Source: Luidia sarsii (lineage: Eukaryota; Echinodermata; Asteroidea; Paxillosida; Luidiidae). Taken from it: a stretch of 64,000 nt of DNA. Shown here one piece after another: positions 33,843 through 47,157 of this stretch. The position numbers and the translations under genes are program-made. Below the pieces are notes generated by a model, which was not told the DNA's origin, ran no database searches, and saw nothing but the letters and a program-made list of their open reading frames with translations. The stretch spans positions 10,252,556 to 10,316,555 of the forward strand of contig OX465110.1 of NCBI GenBank assembly GCA_949987565.1, in the 5' to 3' direction. The number at the start of each line of letters is the position of its first letter. The stretch's first letter is position 1.

Positions 33843-34686
33843 TATGATCAAACACATGCTCCTGTATCAACATAATTATCTATGATCAAACACATGCTCC
33901 TGTATCAACATAATTACCTATTAAACACATGCTGCTGTGTCAACAGAATTACCTATCAAACACATGCTCCTGTATCAACAGAATTACCTATGATCAAACA
34001 CATGCTCCTGTATCAACAGAATGACCTATGATCAAACACATGCTCCTGTATCAACAGAATGACTTATGATCAAACACATGCTCCTGTATCAACAGAATGA
34101 CCTATCAAATACATGCTCCTGTATCAACAGAATGACCTATGATCAAACACATGCTCCTGTATCAACATAATTACCTACCAAACACATGCTGCTGTGTCAA
34201 CAGAATTACCGATCAAACACATGCTCCTGTATCAACATAATTACTTGTCAAACACATGCTCCTGTATCAACAGAATTACCTATCAAACACATGCTCCTGT
34301 ATCAACAGAATTACCTATGATAAAACACATGCTCCTGTATCAACAGAATTACCTATGATCAAACACATGCTCCTGTGTCAACAGAATTACCTATGATCAA
34401 ACACATGCTCCTGTATCAGCAGAATTACCTATGATCAAACACATGCTCCTGTATCAACAGAATAACCTATCAAACATGTATATGCTCCTGTATCAACAGA
34501 ATTACTTGTCAAACACATGCTGCTGTGTCAACAGAATTACCTATCAAACACATGCTCCTGTATCAACAGAATTACCTATCAAACACATGCTCCTGTATCA
34601 ACAGAATTACCTATCAAACACAAATGTTGTTTTCAAGTATTTCAACACGTTCAATATTTACCTTAGCAACTTAGGTATTAACTTGA

Positions 34687-36528
<1,842 letters not shown>

Positions 36529-39026
36529 ATGCCTCCCAAAAATCGAGACCCAGCGCCACAAAAATATACCGGTACATTGCTTTCGTTTTGGGGCACTTCA
36601 ACATCCGTGGCCGATAATACAACTAATGTTACGTCGTCAAGCCGGTCAAGCAAGGGATGGAAATATCGCTGATGAACTTTTGACTCATGGCGGTGGCTAG
36701 CCAGATCCGATTGACGAAATTCAGCCGAGTGCTACTGCTAGTGTAGATCCTGTTGAACTTCAAACTGCCAGTAGTACAGTAGGTCTACAACCTCTTGTAC
36801 CGCTGAGGACACCACAGTGGTGGATGGGAAGAAACCGAAAAAAGTGTACCACTTTCAAGAGAATTGGAGAGAAGGTAGCGTTTGGCTTGAGTACGATAGA
36901 GTCAAAAAGGCCATGTACTGTACTGTCTGTCAAAAATTTGATAAATCAAAGAGAAAGAACGCCTTTAGAGAAGCAAATGGATGCAAGTCAATAAGGTTCA
37001 GTAACATCGAAGCTCACAGAAATAATGACCTGCATAAATTGGCACTCAAGGTTCATGGCGTTTCAAAATTGGATACGAAAGACAAGCCACTTGAAAAGAA
37101 TTTGACACGGCTGAACGAGCAAGAAGTGAATAGAATGAAAAAGTACTTCAAGACCAGCTTTTATATTGCTCAGAATTGTAGACCATTCAGTGATTTTCCC
37201 GGGATGATGGAGCTCCAGCTGCATAATTTTGCATGCAAGGAAGTTGCTCAGCAGTATGAGTCATATCAAACCGATAAAAAATGCAAGGAATTTGTTGATT
37301 GTATAGCAGCTGATATCCTGGAAAGACAAGTTATTAATCAGCTTGATGATGACAGTTTCATTTCCATTTTAGCCGACGAGAGCACAGATAAGTCTTACAC
37401 GGAACAGGAGATTATTTACATCACTATGTTGCAAGACCACAAGCCTGTAACGTATTATGTAACCCTAGCCTCTGTTCCAAATGCCACAGGAAAGAACATC
37501 GCAGAACATATAAAGAGAACTCTGAAAAAAGAACTGAAGCTTACCAAATGGCAAAACAATGTTGTTGCTTGTTGTTTTGATGGGGCTTCTGCCATGCATG
37601 GAAAGAACAAAGGTGTTTCTGCTCTCATTGCCGAAGAAGCTAATCATCTGTTGGCTATTCATTGTTGTGCACACAGATTAGAGTTAGCAGTGAAAGATAT
37701 ATATAGAGAGCAGCCTTCCATTTCTGACATGGACAGTGTGATTCAAGGCGCGTACAAAACGTACAAGCATTCCAGAAAGAACTGGGAAGGTCTGCAAGAA
37801 GAAGCAGGCCATTGATGTCGCAGAGCAAGTATTGGAGGACACTATAGATAACTTGGATACAAGATTTGACTCATTTGTATCCCATAATGTGATCCAATCA
37901 GCCTGCTATAGTCAACCCACAGAATTGGCCTGATTCAAATGTTGGTGACCGTGATGAGTATGGAGAAACACAGCTAGAGGTAATTTACCAGCACTACAGA
38001 CCACTACTGGAAGCAAGAAATGTTGATCTTGAGTCGTGCAAGACTCAGTGGATAGAATCAAAGGAGTTTGTATCTAGACAAAGAAGACACTACAAGAAGC
38101 AGATCCATGTCAAGAGTGTTCATGATACATGGTCAGCCATTTTGGCTGATCCTCAGCTAGTTATAAGCTTCAATCATGTGCTCCCTGTCATCAAATTACT
38201 TCTGGTCCTGCCAGTCCACATGTCAAATCTTGAAAGAGGATTTAGTCAAATGAACAGTTTAATGACTTTCCTTCGCACTAGCCTCACCACCTCCATAAGC
38301 TCACTGTTAACCACTTCGCGCCGGGACCTCCGAATCCGGAGCTCCATTGGCTTGACTATGCGACGGGGCCCTCCGAATCCGGGCACCACTATTGTCCACA
38401 TTCTAAACAAAGACTCTTTTCAGCTTAGAACAAAGCAATACGAATCAGTACAAAGACCCTTTTTGACGCAAGTTGCCACATGAATTGCAAGATTAGCAGC
38501 AGTAATTGTGCAATTGTTGGACTTTTACTGTGGAGGATCGAGGGATACCGTGCTGCAGCTGAAAGCACGCGGACGAGATTTGAAAATGATGCATTGTTCA
38601 AAAACCCATGTATGGCGGTCATTGGCGCTGAAAAAAAAAACGGCGCGAAGTGGTCAACAGTGAAGCTCAGTGGGATTCACTACAAAGATTACAATCCAAC
38701 TAATGCCATTGTAAAATGGAGCTCTTGGAGCACACCAGAAAACAAGAGGCGCAGACTTGGCACAAAACCATGGTCCTTGCCAAGGAAAAGCAGAAAAATC
38801 CGATGAGAGTGAGGACATCAGCATGGACTCAGAGTCAGAGACCGAAGAATCGCACTCATTTGTAGGTCCATCAACAAGTACTGGTGGACTTTCTGGACTT
38901 GTATATTCATCAGACTCTGATATTGACATCACTCCCTCCAGTTATAGAGGTACGGGTGGGTTAGCAAAACTTGCTCATACAGCTGCAGAAGAATGCGACT
39001 CAACAAGTGACGACTCTGAGTATTAG
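36529..39026 (+). pseudogene. hAT-superfamily transposase pseudogene, split by a MITE
   Basis: A DNA transposase of the hAT group related to ZNF862/KIAA1586-like host proteins. A start ATG at 36529 gives MPPKNRDPAPQKYTGTLLSF before a stop. The main frame (about 36781-37815) has a zinc-finger-like segment CTVCQKF...IEAHRNNDLH, then LADESTDKSYTEQEI and CCFDGASAMHGKNKG with catalytic acidic residues, and LAIHCCAHRLELAVKD. After frameshifts, 37930-38306 holds the dimerisation region, VLPVHMSNLERGFSQMNSLM. A 347-bp MITE follows, then the tail (38660-38806) and an acidic Ser/Glu-rich end (to 39026). Multiple stops: inactive. Confidence 0.88.
38307..38657. mobile_element. piggyBac-type MITE inserted in the hAT coding sequence
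   Basis: TTAA at 38307-38310 is followed by CCACTTCGCGCCGGGACCTC; the right end reads GGCGCGAAGTGG followed by TCAA (38654-38657), a TTAA copy with one change. CCTCCGAATCCGG is repeated near the left end. The interior matches the 5' flank of the piggyBac transposase at 48655-48790 and the larger element at 53968-55920. Taking out the insert and one target copy leaves the hAT frame open across the site. Confidence 0.88.
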
Positions 39027-39084
39027 AATGGAATAGGTTACACTCGCATGTACCCAAGTATGATTCTCGCAAGTTTACTTTCAT
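39027..39084. other. spacer after hAT pseudogene
   Basis: Short AT-rich interval between the hAT tail and the next hAT-like terminus; nothing recognised. Confidence 0.4.
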
Positions 39085-39343
39085 CAGGGTTCTGCCCAGG
39101 ATTTTTTTAGTGCCGGAGAAAACCTGCGGCGGCGGCGTTGGGGGTGTGTGTTAGAAAACAGGGTCAAAGGTCACTTGTAAGATAACATCAGGTCACAGCT
39201 GTTACAATAATTAGAATACTGGTAATTTGATGCAAAATGCTTTATAGACAAGAACTAGGCATGTGTGATTCTCTTGCACTAAATGTACTTAATAATTCAG
39301 GAAAGAGACAACAATTGTACTTACTTTAATAATGAATGCCTAC

Positions 39344-39592
39344 TTATGTAGAAGCCGACCTTTTTTTCTGTTTGGCCCAAAAAGCAACTGCCTCAGATAC
39401 TGGGAACTCTTGCACTGGAGGTCCCTCAATTGCAATGCGTAAAAGAGAATCCAATGTCTTTTGCTTCATTCTGTTGATGAGCTTTAGTTGGGGAAATGTC
39501 CTCTCTACATCACACGAGGCAATTGGCACAACCCTTACAAATTTGTATACTGAAAAATCAATCTTGATAGTTATTTTAATTGACCACCTCAA
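39344..39592 (-). pseudogene. hAT transposase dimerisation-domain fragment
   Basis: The frame reads VRVVPIASCDVERTFPQLKL then INRMKQKTLDSLLRIAIEGP, the signature of the hAT C-terminal dimerisation domain (SxxxERxFS..xxIKxxxRxxL..). It sits inside the hAT-like element 39085-40722 and is probably what is left of that family's transposase. It starts with a frame-open stretch but has no upstream catalytic part. Confidence 0.75.
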
Positions 39593-39782
39593 ATTGAATT
39601 TTGTTTTGAAGGGTAGAAAGATGGCTGCACCTAGGCTTGGGTGGTTTGGGAAAAATCAAAATCGAAAAAACTGCCGGACCCTCGACTCGATGAAACCGTA
39701 AAAATAACCGTGGTTTTTTTCAATGAAAAACAAAAGAAAAACAAGAAAACTAAAGAAAAAACCAACACAATTCCAATGATAA

Positions 39783-40235
39783 AGAAAGAACCCCATTATT
39801 ATCCCAATCCATGTTTTGTTTTGGTAGTAAAATAAATTGTACTTTAGTGTAGCTTACCGTCTCGTTCCGATCAGGCTTGAGTAGCGCAGCGCATGTATGC
39901 AGCCATGTGGCCGCTGTGCACGTGCACTGTGCAGTATACAGTGTGTGTAAAGACGTGTTGTGTGTGTCATGTCACATTGCAGCGTGTAGGCTGGTTTCGG
40001 CCCTACTAGTCCTGTAGTGTCGCTATGGCGTTACCTAGAGGCGGAAACCATACCTAGACTTGCCAACCTCGCTAACGTCGCGAAGGGAAATCGGTTATAA
40101 CTAAAATGCGCTACTTTCATCGTTTGTCCCCGAATGTTGTTTCCGCGTAATTCAATATTATTCCCTTCGTCATTATTTTTGAAAGTGGTATCGATAGAAA
40201 GAAGAGAATACCAATTTGGACGATGTTTACATGGT
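39783..40235 (+). repeat. direct copy of dispersed repeat R1
   Basis: CCCATTATTATCCCAATCC, then GGTAGTAAAATAAATTGTAC, AGGCTTGAGTAGCGCAGC, GGCTGGTTTCGGCCCTACT and AGAGGCGGAAACCA. It parallels 10541-11010, with an internal deletion near 40215. Like the copy at 22085-24316 it lies inside a CAGGGTTCT-type hAT-like element. Confidence 0.8.
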
Positions 40236-40728
40236 AGGCGCTTGGCGGTCGAAAATCTTATAGTCTACCTACTTTTAAAAATCCGTAGCCGATGGGGAAT
40301 CTGGCCGCCGCCGCGCTTGCACTATCAACAGTATAATGTACATGTACTGTACAGTGTACCGGTACATGTATATGTACATGTGCAAGGGAACAGTACAACG
40401 CATGGTGGTCTTACAATGGATTTTGATTCGCACAAGTGTTGTGTCAACAATAGTATCAACTATAAACATATGCTATGATCCGCGTAACTGGAACAATCAA
40501 TGAATTTATACACGAAACTTACGGCCTTGGATACAACTTTTTACTGGTAATTACAGTATTTTACATGTTGTTGAAAATATGTGGAAGGAATTGGGCAATT
40601 TTCATACAAAAAGCTGGAAAATGTGTGGTGGTCAAAAAAAGAGAAAATTCTGGCAGTTGTGGTCGGGGAATCTTGAGTGCCGGGCGGGTTTTCCGGCACC
40701 GACCTACGTGGGCAGAACCCTGTTTCAT

Positions 40729-42180
40729 GTAATTATATCAAACATTTTAATAGCCTTCTCACCTTACATAATCTTATCTTTGGCTTACATGTATAATTGC
40801 TGCATGCAGAAATATGCGTTACACGTATTTGCAAAAGTATGTGCATGTAGGTTTTTTCTGGTGCATGTACATTTTTGGGTCTACATGCACCAGTGCATGC
40901 CAATTTTATTTGGTAAATCAAGCCCTGACTCCAACAGTGTCTCCCTGGGCCATTGGAACCTAATTCCACAGAATCCAACAGTGTCTCCCTAGCCCATTGG
41001 TAAGCACCGTCGATATTGGGTTTTTCAAATATCGATATATCGGCGCCCAAATATCGATATTATCGATATATCAATTTTTCTTGCGTTATTCTTTTAAACT
41101 ACCGTAATACTAGTAAGAGGTCCCATAGCAGGGAACAAACGTTGAAAACTGCCAAGAGCATTGTGGCTTTTTTTCCAGTCCCACACTGCATCAGATAATA
41201 TCTAATGCATGGTTCTGATCTTGCAGCGGGACACTGTATCAAGACATGAACCATAACTCAAGTTGAGCTATTGAACCATAACTCAAATTTTAGCGGGCCG
41301 GAGATAGAACCAATTAAAAAGCCCACTGGACAACGTTCGACCTCTGACTATTTTTTTTTTAAATACAAAGGGTTTTTTCCCGTCACGAAACCAACACACT
41401 AAGGTGAATATCACGCAATATCCGCAGTGCAGATGGTGCAATACGGAAGGCTGAAGCTCGTGTACTGTGCTTGCATACACAGCAGTATGAGCGCAGACCA
41501 CGCGGTGATTTTTGGGGTGATTGGTTCCCTTTTCACGCATGTAATGTAGTATAGATATCGGTCGTGTGGGAGGGAACCAGTCTACAAGATGCACGCATTG
41601 TATATACAGCGATCTCGCTGTAGGTATCGCAAGTGAATGGTCCCGGAACACATACCACGGAATGTAACAAGTCCAAAAATGTTAAATCAACGCTGCTTAT
41701 GACTTGTGGTCGTCAAAGAAACCAATAAAACCACAAGTAAAGGTTTTTATTACCAATGTTTTTACCGATTTTATTATGATATCATTATTATGATCCCATT
41801 TGTACCTAATCCAACAAACTCCAACAGCAGTATGGTATCCTTACAGTACCCATTCCAACAAATTCCAACAAAACCTGGTGTTGGATTTTGCGAGGTTAGG
41901 GAAGGTTAGGGTTAAACTCCTTATTTATCAATGACAAATTTCAAACAACTACCCCGGGTCGCTCTCCTAAAAGTATACACCAAAAGTAAATGATTTGTTG
42001 TTGATGTATTAAGAATAAGTTATTTAATTAAAAAAAGACGATATCCAAGACAGTTTTTAGCAACTAGATGCTTACTTATGACATCATAAATACATGTCTG
42101 GCCAGAGCCAATGGGTCTTCAGATTAATATTCATAAGGAAAGACAAACTGTCAGTACATTTTACATTGTCATAATGATTG
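40729..42180. other. intron, no gene recognised; ATCGATAT-rich stretch near 41010-41085
   Basis: Repetitive but not coding. There is a cluster of ATATCGATAT palindromes at about 41015-41075 and short CCAACA/TGTTGG motifs at about 40930-41000 and 41797-41910. Chance frames only. Confidence 0.45.
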
Positions 42181-42760
42181 TAGTTTGAAATTTGCCCCTT
42201 TAAAGCGCTGTCACATGACACGTGGTGACGTCATGAAGTTTTAAAGACAACTGAGCACAACTTCAGCAAGGGCTCTATGCATTTGCCAAGTTTGAAAAAA
42301 ATCCAATTGTGTTCAATGGCAAAAGTGCCCTCCGAAAAAAAACCTGTGCTTTGTCTATGGGATTTGAGCGACCAGATAGAGAAGAAAAAAAACTAGAGAT
42401 TTATGTCTGTTGGCTAACAGAACATAACGCTTTTCGCATCTGGTTCTCAATTTCTACCCAAAAACGCACGTGCATATTTCATGCACAAAATGTATGGGAC
42501 TTCATTATAACATTCAAAAAATCATAATAATTCTGAACAATGGTGATCATAAATTCCATGTACAAAGTCTATGGGATTTTTCCGATAAGAAAAGGAAGAA
42601 GAAGACAAAAAAAGACAGAACAACAACAATAGCTTTTCCGCTTCGCGGCGGAAAAGCTAAACAAAATCAGAACAACAACGATTTATGTCTGTTGGCAAAC
42701 AGAACATAACGCTTTTCCGCATCTGGTTCTCTTTAAAAAAAAAAAAAAAATTGACATCAA
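42180..42760 (-). mobile_element. Helitron-like repeat copies, minus orientation
   Basis: On the - strand a hairpin TTATGTTCTGTTAGCCAACA with GACATAA (42427-42401) is followed by ATCT and CTAG at 42396-42393, the Helitron-type 3' end. A second copy of the hairpin at about 42682-42715 has lost the CTAG. The neighbouring 42180-42340 is the inverted match of 46440-46600 (TTGCCATTGAACACACTTGG region). A single AGCTTTTCCGC hairpin unit lies near 42627-42660. Limits of individual copies are unclear. Confidence 0.45.
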
Positions 42761-42971
42761 CCCGTACCCTCCATTCCTACCCCAAAACGCACGTGCATAA
42801 TTTGTGCACAAAGTCTAAGGGACTTTATTATATTTTTCAAATTTGTTTTAAAAACACGCATTTTGATGACGTCATGATTGCGTCATGGCATTTGCCCCTG
42901 AGGGTTTCTAAACTACATCCCCAATAGATTTATAAATTTATAGATAGTAAATTTCTGACACAAAACATAAT

Positions 42972-43631
42972 TACAGTCGACTCCTGTTATAAAGAGCTCG
43001 ATTATAACGACAACTCCGTTATAACGAGCATATTTTCAAATTCCTGATCAATTTGTGCACATTTGTGTGGAAGAAATATTTGTGTATAACGAGCATGGAG
43101 GCTACGAAACTCCGGTTATAACGATCACTTTTGCTGACCGAACACTGGGGACGTAAACTGCTGCTGGTAAATGCTCCGAAGTTTGAAATCCAAAGAATAA
43201 TAATTCAGAAGTATTATTGGGGCGCCCTCTCTTGACTGATTCAAGAACAGCAGAACAAAATGTCTATCATTTTTTTTATCGGAGCATTGTGTGTGAGTGA
43301 CTGATTTACGTGCTCGAGGTTTCAATCGTGTGCGGATTAAGGTCGTCAAATATACCATGAAGGAAAATATTTTCAACCTTTGTTTTATTTATTTTATTTA
43401 CCAGCATTTATATTCCAAAATAATGTGAAATAATCTACATTGATTTGGCTTGAGTCCAGACGCACGGTACACGATTGCAATACACACGAAAAAACATGTG
43501 CACGTACAACGATCGACGTCGGCTGTGCATAACCAATGGGAATAACTGCGCTGTGGTTATAACGAGGTTCCAGTTATAACGAGGGAATTGCAAAAGTCCG
43601 GTGGACCTTGTTACAACGGGAGTCAACTGTA
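42972..43631. mobile_element. pogo/Tigger-like MITE with TA duplication
   Basis: The body is 42974-43629 (656 bp). It begins CAGTCGACTCCTGTTATAA and ends TTACAACGGGAGTCAACTG; TA flanks both ends. GTTATAACGA motifs recur near both termini. A CAGTCGACTCTCGTTATAA-type end is typical of Tigger elements. No transposase remains. Confidence 0.8.
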
Positions 43632-43639
43632 TTTGCATT

Positions 43640-45105
43640 TTTAACTCATGTAAAAAATAAAAAAAAAAAAAAAAAAGTGATTAAACATTCACGGTGCAAA
43701 AATCAAAACCGAAATCTTTCTCCAAGGCAAAATTGCAAAAACCCTGGAAAAACTGCCCAAACTACAGTCCGCCCCTCCACGAAATTTGGCAGGAACCCCC
43801 CCCCCCCCACCGCCCCCATGAAAAAAATCCTGGCTAAGGCGCTGTGCACACGTCATTATGTGTCACGTGACAGCGATTTAAAGGGGTAATTTTTCAAACT
43901 CCATTATAAGCAAAAGTGCAATTTTGTTTGGTTTCAATTTTGCACTATATCCACATGTAAGTTGGGAAAAGGTGTATCCGAAAATTGCCATCATTTGATC
44001 GTGATCGTGACTTGTGGGGGGGGGGCATTGCTGAGAACCGGCTCCAGCTCTGGTACGGTCTACGGTGGTACCGCGGGGGTGGGGGGGGGGGTTGATGATT
44101 CCGGGTCTAAGAAATGAGTGGTAATGTGCTATTGCTTTTGATTCGGGACCGCGTGGGACTGTGCTGAGGTGTTGCGTGGGATTCGGGACCACTTACGTCT
44201 CGGGGTATTGCGTGGGATTCTGGACCACGTGGGGCTCGGGTATTGCTCGGGATTCAGGACAGTGTTGGGTTCGAGTTTTGCGTGGGATTTGGGACCGACA
44301 CGGCTATTTGCGCTAGCTGTTGGCTCTAGCGATTGCGGGTGTTTGAATCGGGGACTGCAGGCGTTGGAATCGGGGACTCGGGAAGTAGCCACATGGTACA
44401 TTTGTCTGTAGCGTACCTGCCGAAGTTATCCATGTTACCTGGCCAACCATGCTGGCGCACGTCCAATAAACAACCCAAAGGTAACGGCTTGACCCTTCCA
44501 CTTTCTACGGGTGAATTTACTCGAAGGGTTTTATTCCCTGTTCTTAATATGCCACGCAGAATTGCTTTTGAATAGAGGATCGTAAAATTTAAACATGTTT
44601 TCAAATCTAATTCTATATCAATCTACGGTTTATTCTGCAGGGAATGTTATTTTTTCCATCGAACTGAAATCAAATCACCCCTTTTTTTAAGAATGTGAAG
44701 ACCCGAGTTTGGATGTGGACGATTCCATTCGTTTAATGGTTTCGTGATTGAACCGCTTTGTATTTTCCGTTGAAAATATTGGGCAAATGAGCAGCCAAAC
44801 AATTCAAGCAAATCTTTTAAACATGTCTCATACATCCTATTGATACATAAATGACAGTCAGACTGCCAAATCAGCATTCAGTTTACTTTATCAATGCATT
44901 GAAGAAAGTCGCCATAAAAGACGCGCATGTAGTTGAACCTTCCAAGCTCATGGCGGCGTCCGCGAAACCGCGCTCACTGAGGTATCTTTGATTTTTATTA
45001 AATTTTTTTTTTTCTTTGTTTTTTAGGAACCGGTTCTATCTCGGAACCGCGGTTCCTAACTGGAACCGGAACCGGTTCCCAAAATCCTGGAACCGCCCAA
45101 GCCTT
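43640..45105. other. intron; G-rich runs and a 41-bp-period tandem repeat at about 44133-44300
   Basis: There is no gene. Homopolymer C and G runs occur near 43797-43809, 44017-44027 and 44078-44090. At about 44133-44300 some four imperfect units contain GATTCGGGACC and TTGCGTGG with a period near 41 bp. Near 45030-45100 GGAACCGGTTC-like motifs repeat in both orientations. Confidence 0.5.
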
Positions 45106-45723
45106 AAGCCTACCATACATTGTATCACATTTCAACAATGGAGCTTTCCATCATCCCCACATCAAACTCTTCTGTGTCTTTTCACCACTGCGAGGTAACT
45201 TGGGCTCAAATGGATTTTTTTATTCGGAGGGTGAGGATCCTTCCCACTGTGTGATGGAAACAACTTTACAATGGAGGCAGATCTACAACCCATGCCACGG
45301 ACATGCATTTTTTTTTTCAGTCCGCAGACGATTTTTTTTTCCTCCTCTCAGCAGAAGGCGAAAGTGAATTCGGTGGTCGAATTCGCGATCCCGCAAACTG
45401 CCATCTTTTCGAATGGCCCGCCAGTCACTGCGGGGGATATGACGTCGCAACGGAAAACTCCCGCATGGGCCCAGATGGATGTACCCCTTACTATACTGCG
45501 TGCAGTTTGTATACACTCGCATCCTGAACGATGATGTACTGCCAGGCTTTTGGATGTCAAACTGTCAGCGGGAAAAAGCTGGGGAAATCTTTTCATGTAG
45601 TTCCCAACAAGGACAAGAGACCTGAGTTGTTTAGGAAGTGGGCTGCGGCCATCAAAGTTGAGAAATGTCTCAAAGTCGGCAACAAATACAGTCAAAAGAA
45701 AACAAATCCCTTGTTTGCCAATT
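45106..45723 (+). pseudogene. THAP-domain fragment fused to MITE-interior sequence
   Basis: From 45106 to about 45370 the sequence matches the interior of the TA-flanked element (23822-24120). From about 45360 it matches the THAP foldback elements. The frame at 45531 reads MYCQAFGCQTVSGKKLGKSF, then HVVPNKDKRPELFRKWAAAI and KVEKCLKVGNKYSQ. This is a THAP-type zinc-binding DNA-binding domain start with C-x4-C, cut off before the second half (C-x2-H, present at 62650-62937). A mosaic of two repeats; inactive. Confidence 0.65.
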
Positions 45724-45730
45724 TTGCCCA

Positions 45731-46112
45731 ATGCTTGCGAAAAATGCATGGCCTCATCAATATCCATGAGATGATCGGGTTTCTTGATCGTGTGGGGGTC
45801 GCTACAACCTGTTTCCGACCAGGCTGTATACCGTTGATAGCGTTCATTGGCCCGGGCTGTGTGGCTGTGTGGTTGGGGGGGGGGGGAGGGGGCAGCACCA
45901 AGTGTAATGGAACAGAACTGCATTGGGTGGGGCTGTTTGGCTAGAATTCACGGTCTCATTGGGGGCTTAACAGCAGACAACGGACCTGGCAATATACTAA
46001 GGGCAGCATTGCGGTGAAAATTCAGCTGGGCTGTGTGGCTGGAAAAGACGGTCAATGACTGTGTGCCAAAAAGCCCCGTTAGCGGTGGCCATAACTTTTT
46101 TCCCCTTGATTT
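45731..46112. other. no gene recognised
   Basis: Mixed repeat-derived sequence with a G-run at 45877-45892. The open frames here overlap the THAP fragment antisense and look like shadows. Confidence 0.4.
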
Positions 46113-46380
46113 TTAGCTTTTCCGCATGCTTCAGCGAAGCGGAAAAGGTATTGTTCTTGTTCTGTTTTTAGCTTTTCCGCACACTTCAACGAAGCGGAAA
46201 AAGCTATTGTTGTTCTGTTTTTTGGCTTTTCCGCTGCTTCAGCGAAGCTGAAAAGCTATTGTTTTTGTTCTGATTTTTAGCTTTTCCGCACGCTTCAGCG
46301 AAGTGGAAAAGGTATTGTTTTTGTTCTGATTTTTTTTAGCTTTTCCGCCGTGAAGCGGAAAAGCTATTGTTCTTGTTCTG
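46113..46380 (+). repeat. tandem array of five hairpin-forming units
   Basis: Five units of about 50-60 bp, each with AGCTTTTCCGC, a short loop with CTTCAGCGAAG, and GCGGAAAAGCT, then ATTGTTCTTGTTCTG. Each unit is an 11-bp-stem hairpin. A single inverted unit lies at 42627-42660 next to the other Helitron-like copies. The array precedes the Helitron-like 3' end at 46940. Confidence 0.8.
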
Positions 46381-46942
46381 ATTTTTCTTTTATGTCTTCT
46401 TCTTTTTCTGGTCGTAAAAATCCCATAGACAAAGCACAGGGTTTTTGTGGACGGCACTTTTGCCATTGAACACACTTGGATTTTTTTCAAACTTGGCAAA
46501 TGCATAGAGCCTATGTTGAGCTATTGCACAGTTGTCTTGAAAACTTCATGACGTCACCACGTGTCACGTGACAGCACTTTAAAAGTGCAAATTTCAAACT
46601 TCAATAAAAGCAAAAGTAGAAGTTCGTTTGGTTTCAATTTTGCAGTATATCTAAGTTGGGAAGAGGTGTATCCAAAAATTGCCCTCATTCGATCGTGGCG
46701 TTATCTCATGAATATTAATGAGGTCATGAACTTTTGCGATTTTAACATTTAATTGAGCAAATTTGGCCAATGGAGCAATTTTTTTTTCATTTTTTCGGTT
46801 ATATCTATTGGGGATGTAGTTTAGAAACACCCTCCGGGGCCAAAATGCCATTGGTTTTCAGATTTTCAAGTTGGTCTTTCTTCGGAAAGAAAAAAAAAGG
46901 AAAAGCTACACGTTCTGTTACAACAGACGTATGTTTCTAGTT
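46381..46942 (+). mobile_element. Helitron-like 3' portion
   Basis: It ends with a hairpin ACGTTCTGTTACAACAGACGT (46910-46930) and CTAG at 46937-46940 followed by T. The same hairpin type ends the copies at 9918 and 42393. Its body (46440-46600) matches 42180-42340 inverted. No Rep/helicase coding was seen, so any copy is non-autonomous. Confidence 0.45.
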
Positions 46943-47157
46943 TCCCTTACTTTTGATTGCTTATATTGATTATATCGTATTATAACCATTTTGCTGTTGT
47001 CCAACCCTTTATAGAACTTAGAACCACCCCCAAAATTTTTTCCCATTTACTTTAATATAAAATAAAATTAATAAATAGACAAGAAATACTCAATACAAAT
47101 GTGTGACTTTTCTTCATTTGTGACTTCTTGGTCACTTATATTCTTCTGTTCTTTTCT

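Larger units (their letters stand above)
28514..34622 (+). repeat. 6.1-kb intronic minisatellite of 35- and 38-bp units
   Basis: About 165 tandem units of ATCAAACACATGCTCCTGTA followed by TCAACAGAATTACCT; the longer form has an extra GAT (ACCTATGATCAAAC against ACCTATCAAAC). Common variants are GCTGCTGTGTC for GCTCCTGTATC, GCTCCAG, and ATAATTACC for AGAATTACC. Longer blocks of about 1.16-1.21 kb recur, for example starting near 30983, 32197 and 33387, so there is higher-order structure. Two 101-bp DIRS-derived pieces are embedded. The array lies in the intron between the pre-ankyrin and first ankyrin exons. Open frames in it are by-products of the repeat. Confidence 0.97.
39079..40728. mobile_element. 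hAT-like element, TIR CAGGGTTCTGCCCAGG
   Basis: The body is about 39085-40722 (1638 bp). The left end is CAGGGTTCTGCCCAGG and the right end, reverse-complemented, is CAGGGTTCTGCCCACG; subterminal AGTGCCGG is also mirrored. TTTCAT abuts both ends, a 6-bp direct repeat rather than the usual 8. The interior contains a - strand hAT C-terminal fragment (39592-39344) and repeat R1 (39783-40235). The ends resemble those of the element at 21322-24733. Confidence 0.7.

Noticed and set aside
28514..34622. Open frames of 60-136 codons rich in HMLLYQQNY-type repeats
   Set aside because: They arise from the 35/38-bp tandem units (neither length is divisible by three), have no start context or splice signals, and lie in an intron. 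Not genes.
28514..34622. CRISPR-like regular repeat
   Set aside because: Units are contiguous with no unique spacers, in an animal intron; it is a minisatellite.
45348..45923. 191-codon minus-strand frame
   Set aside because: Antisense to the THAP fragment and a poly-G tract; no motif of its own.
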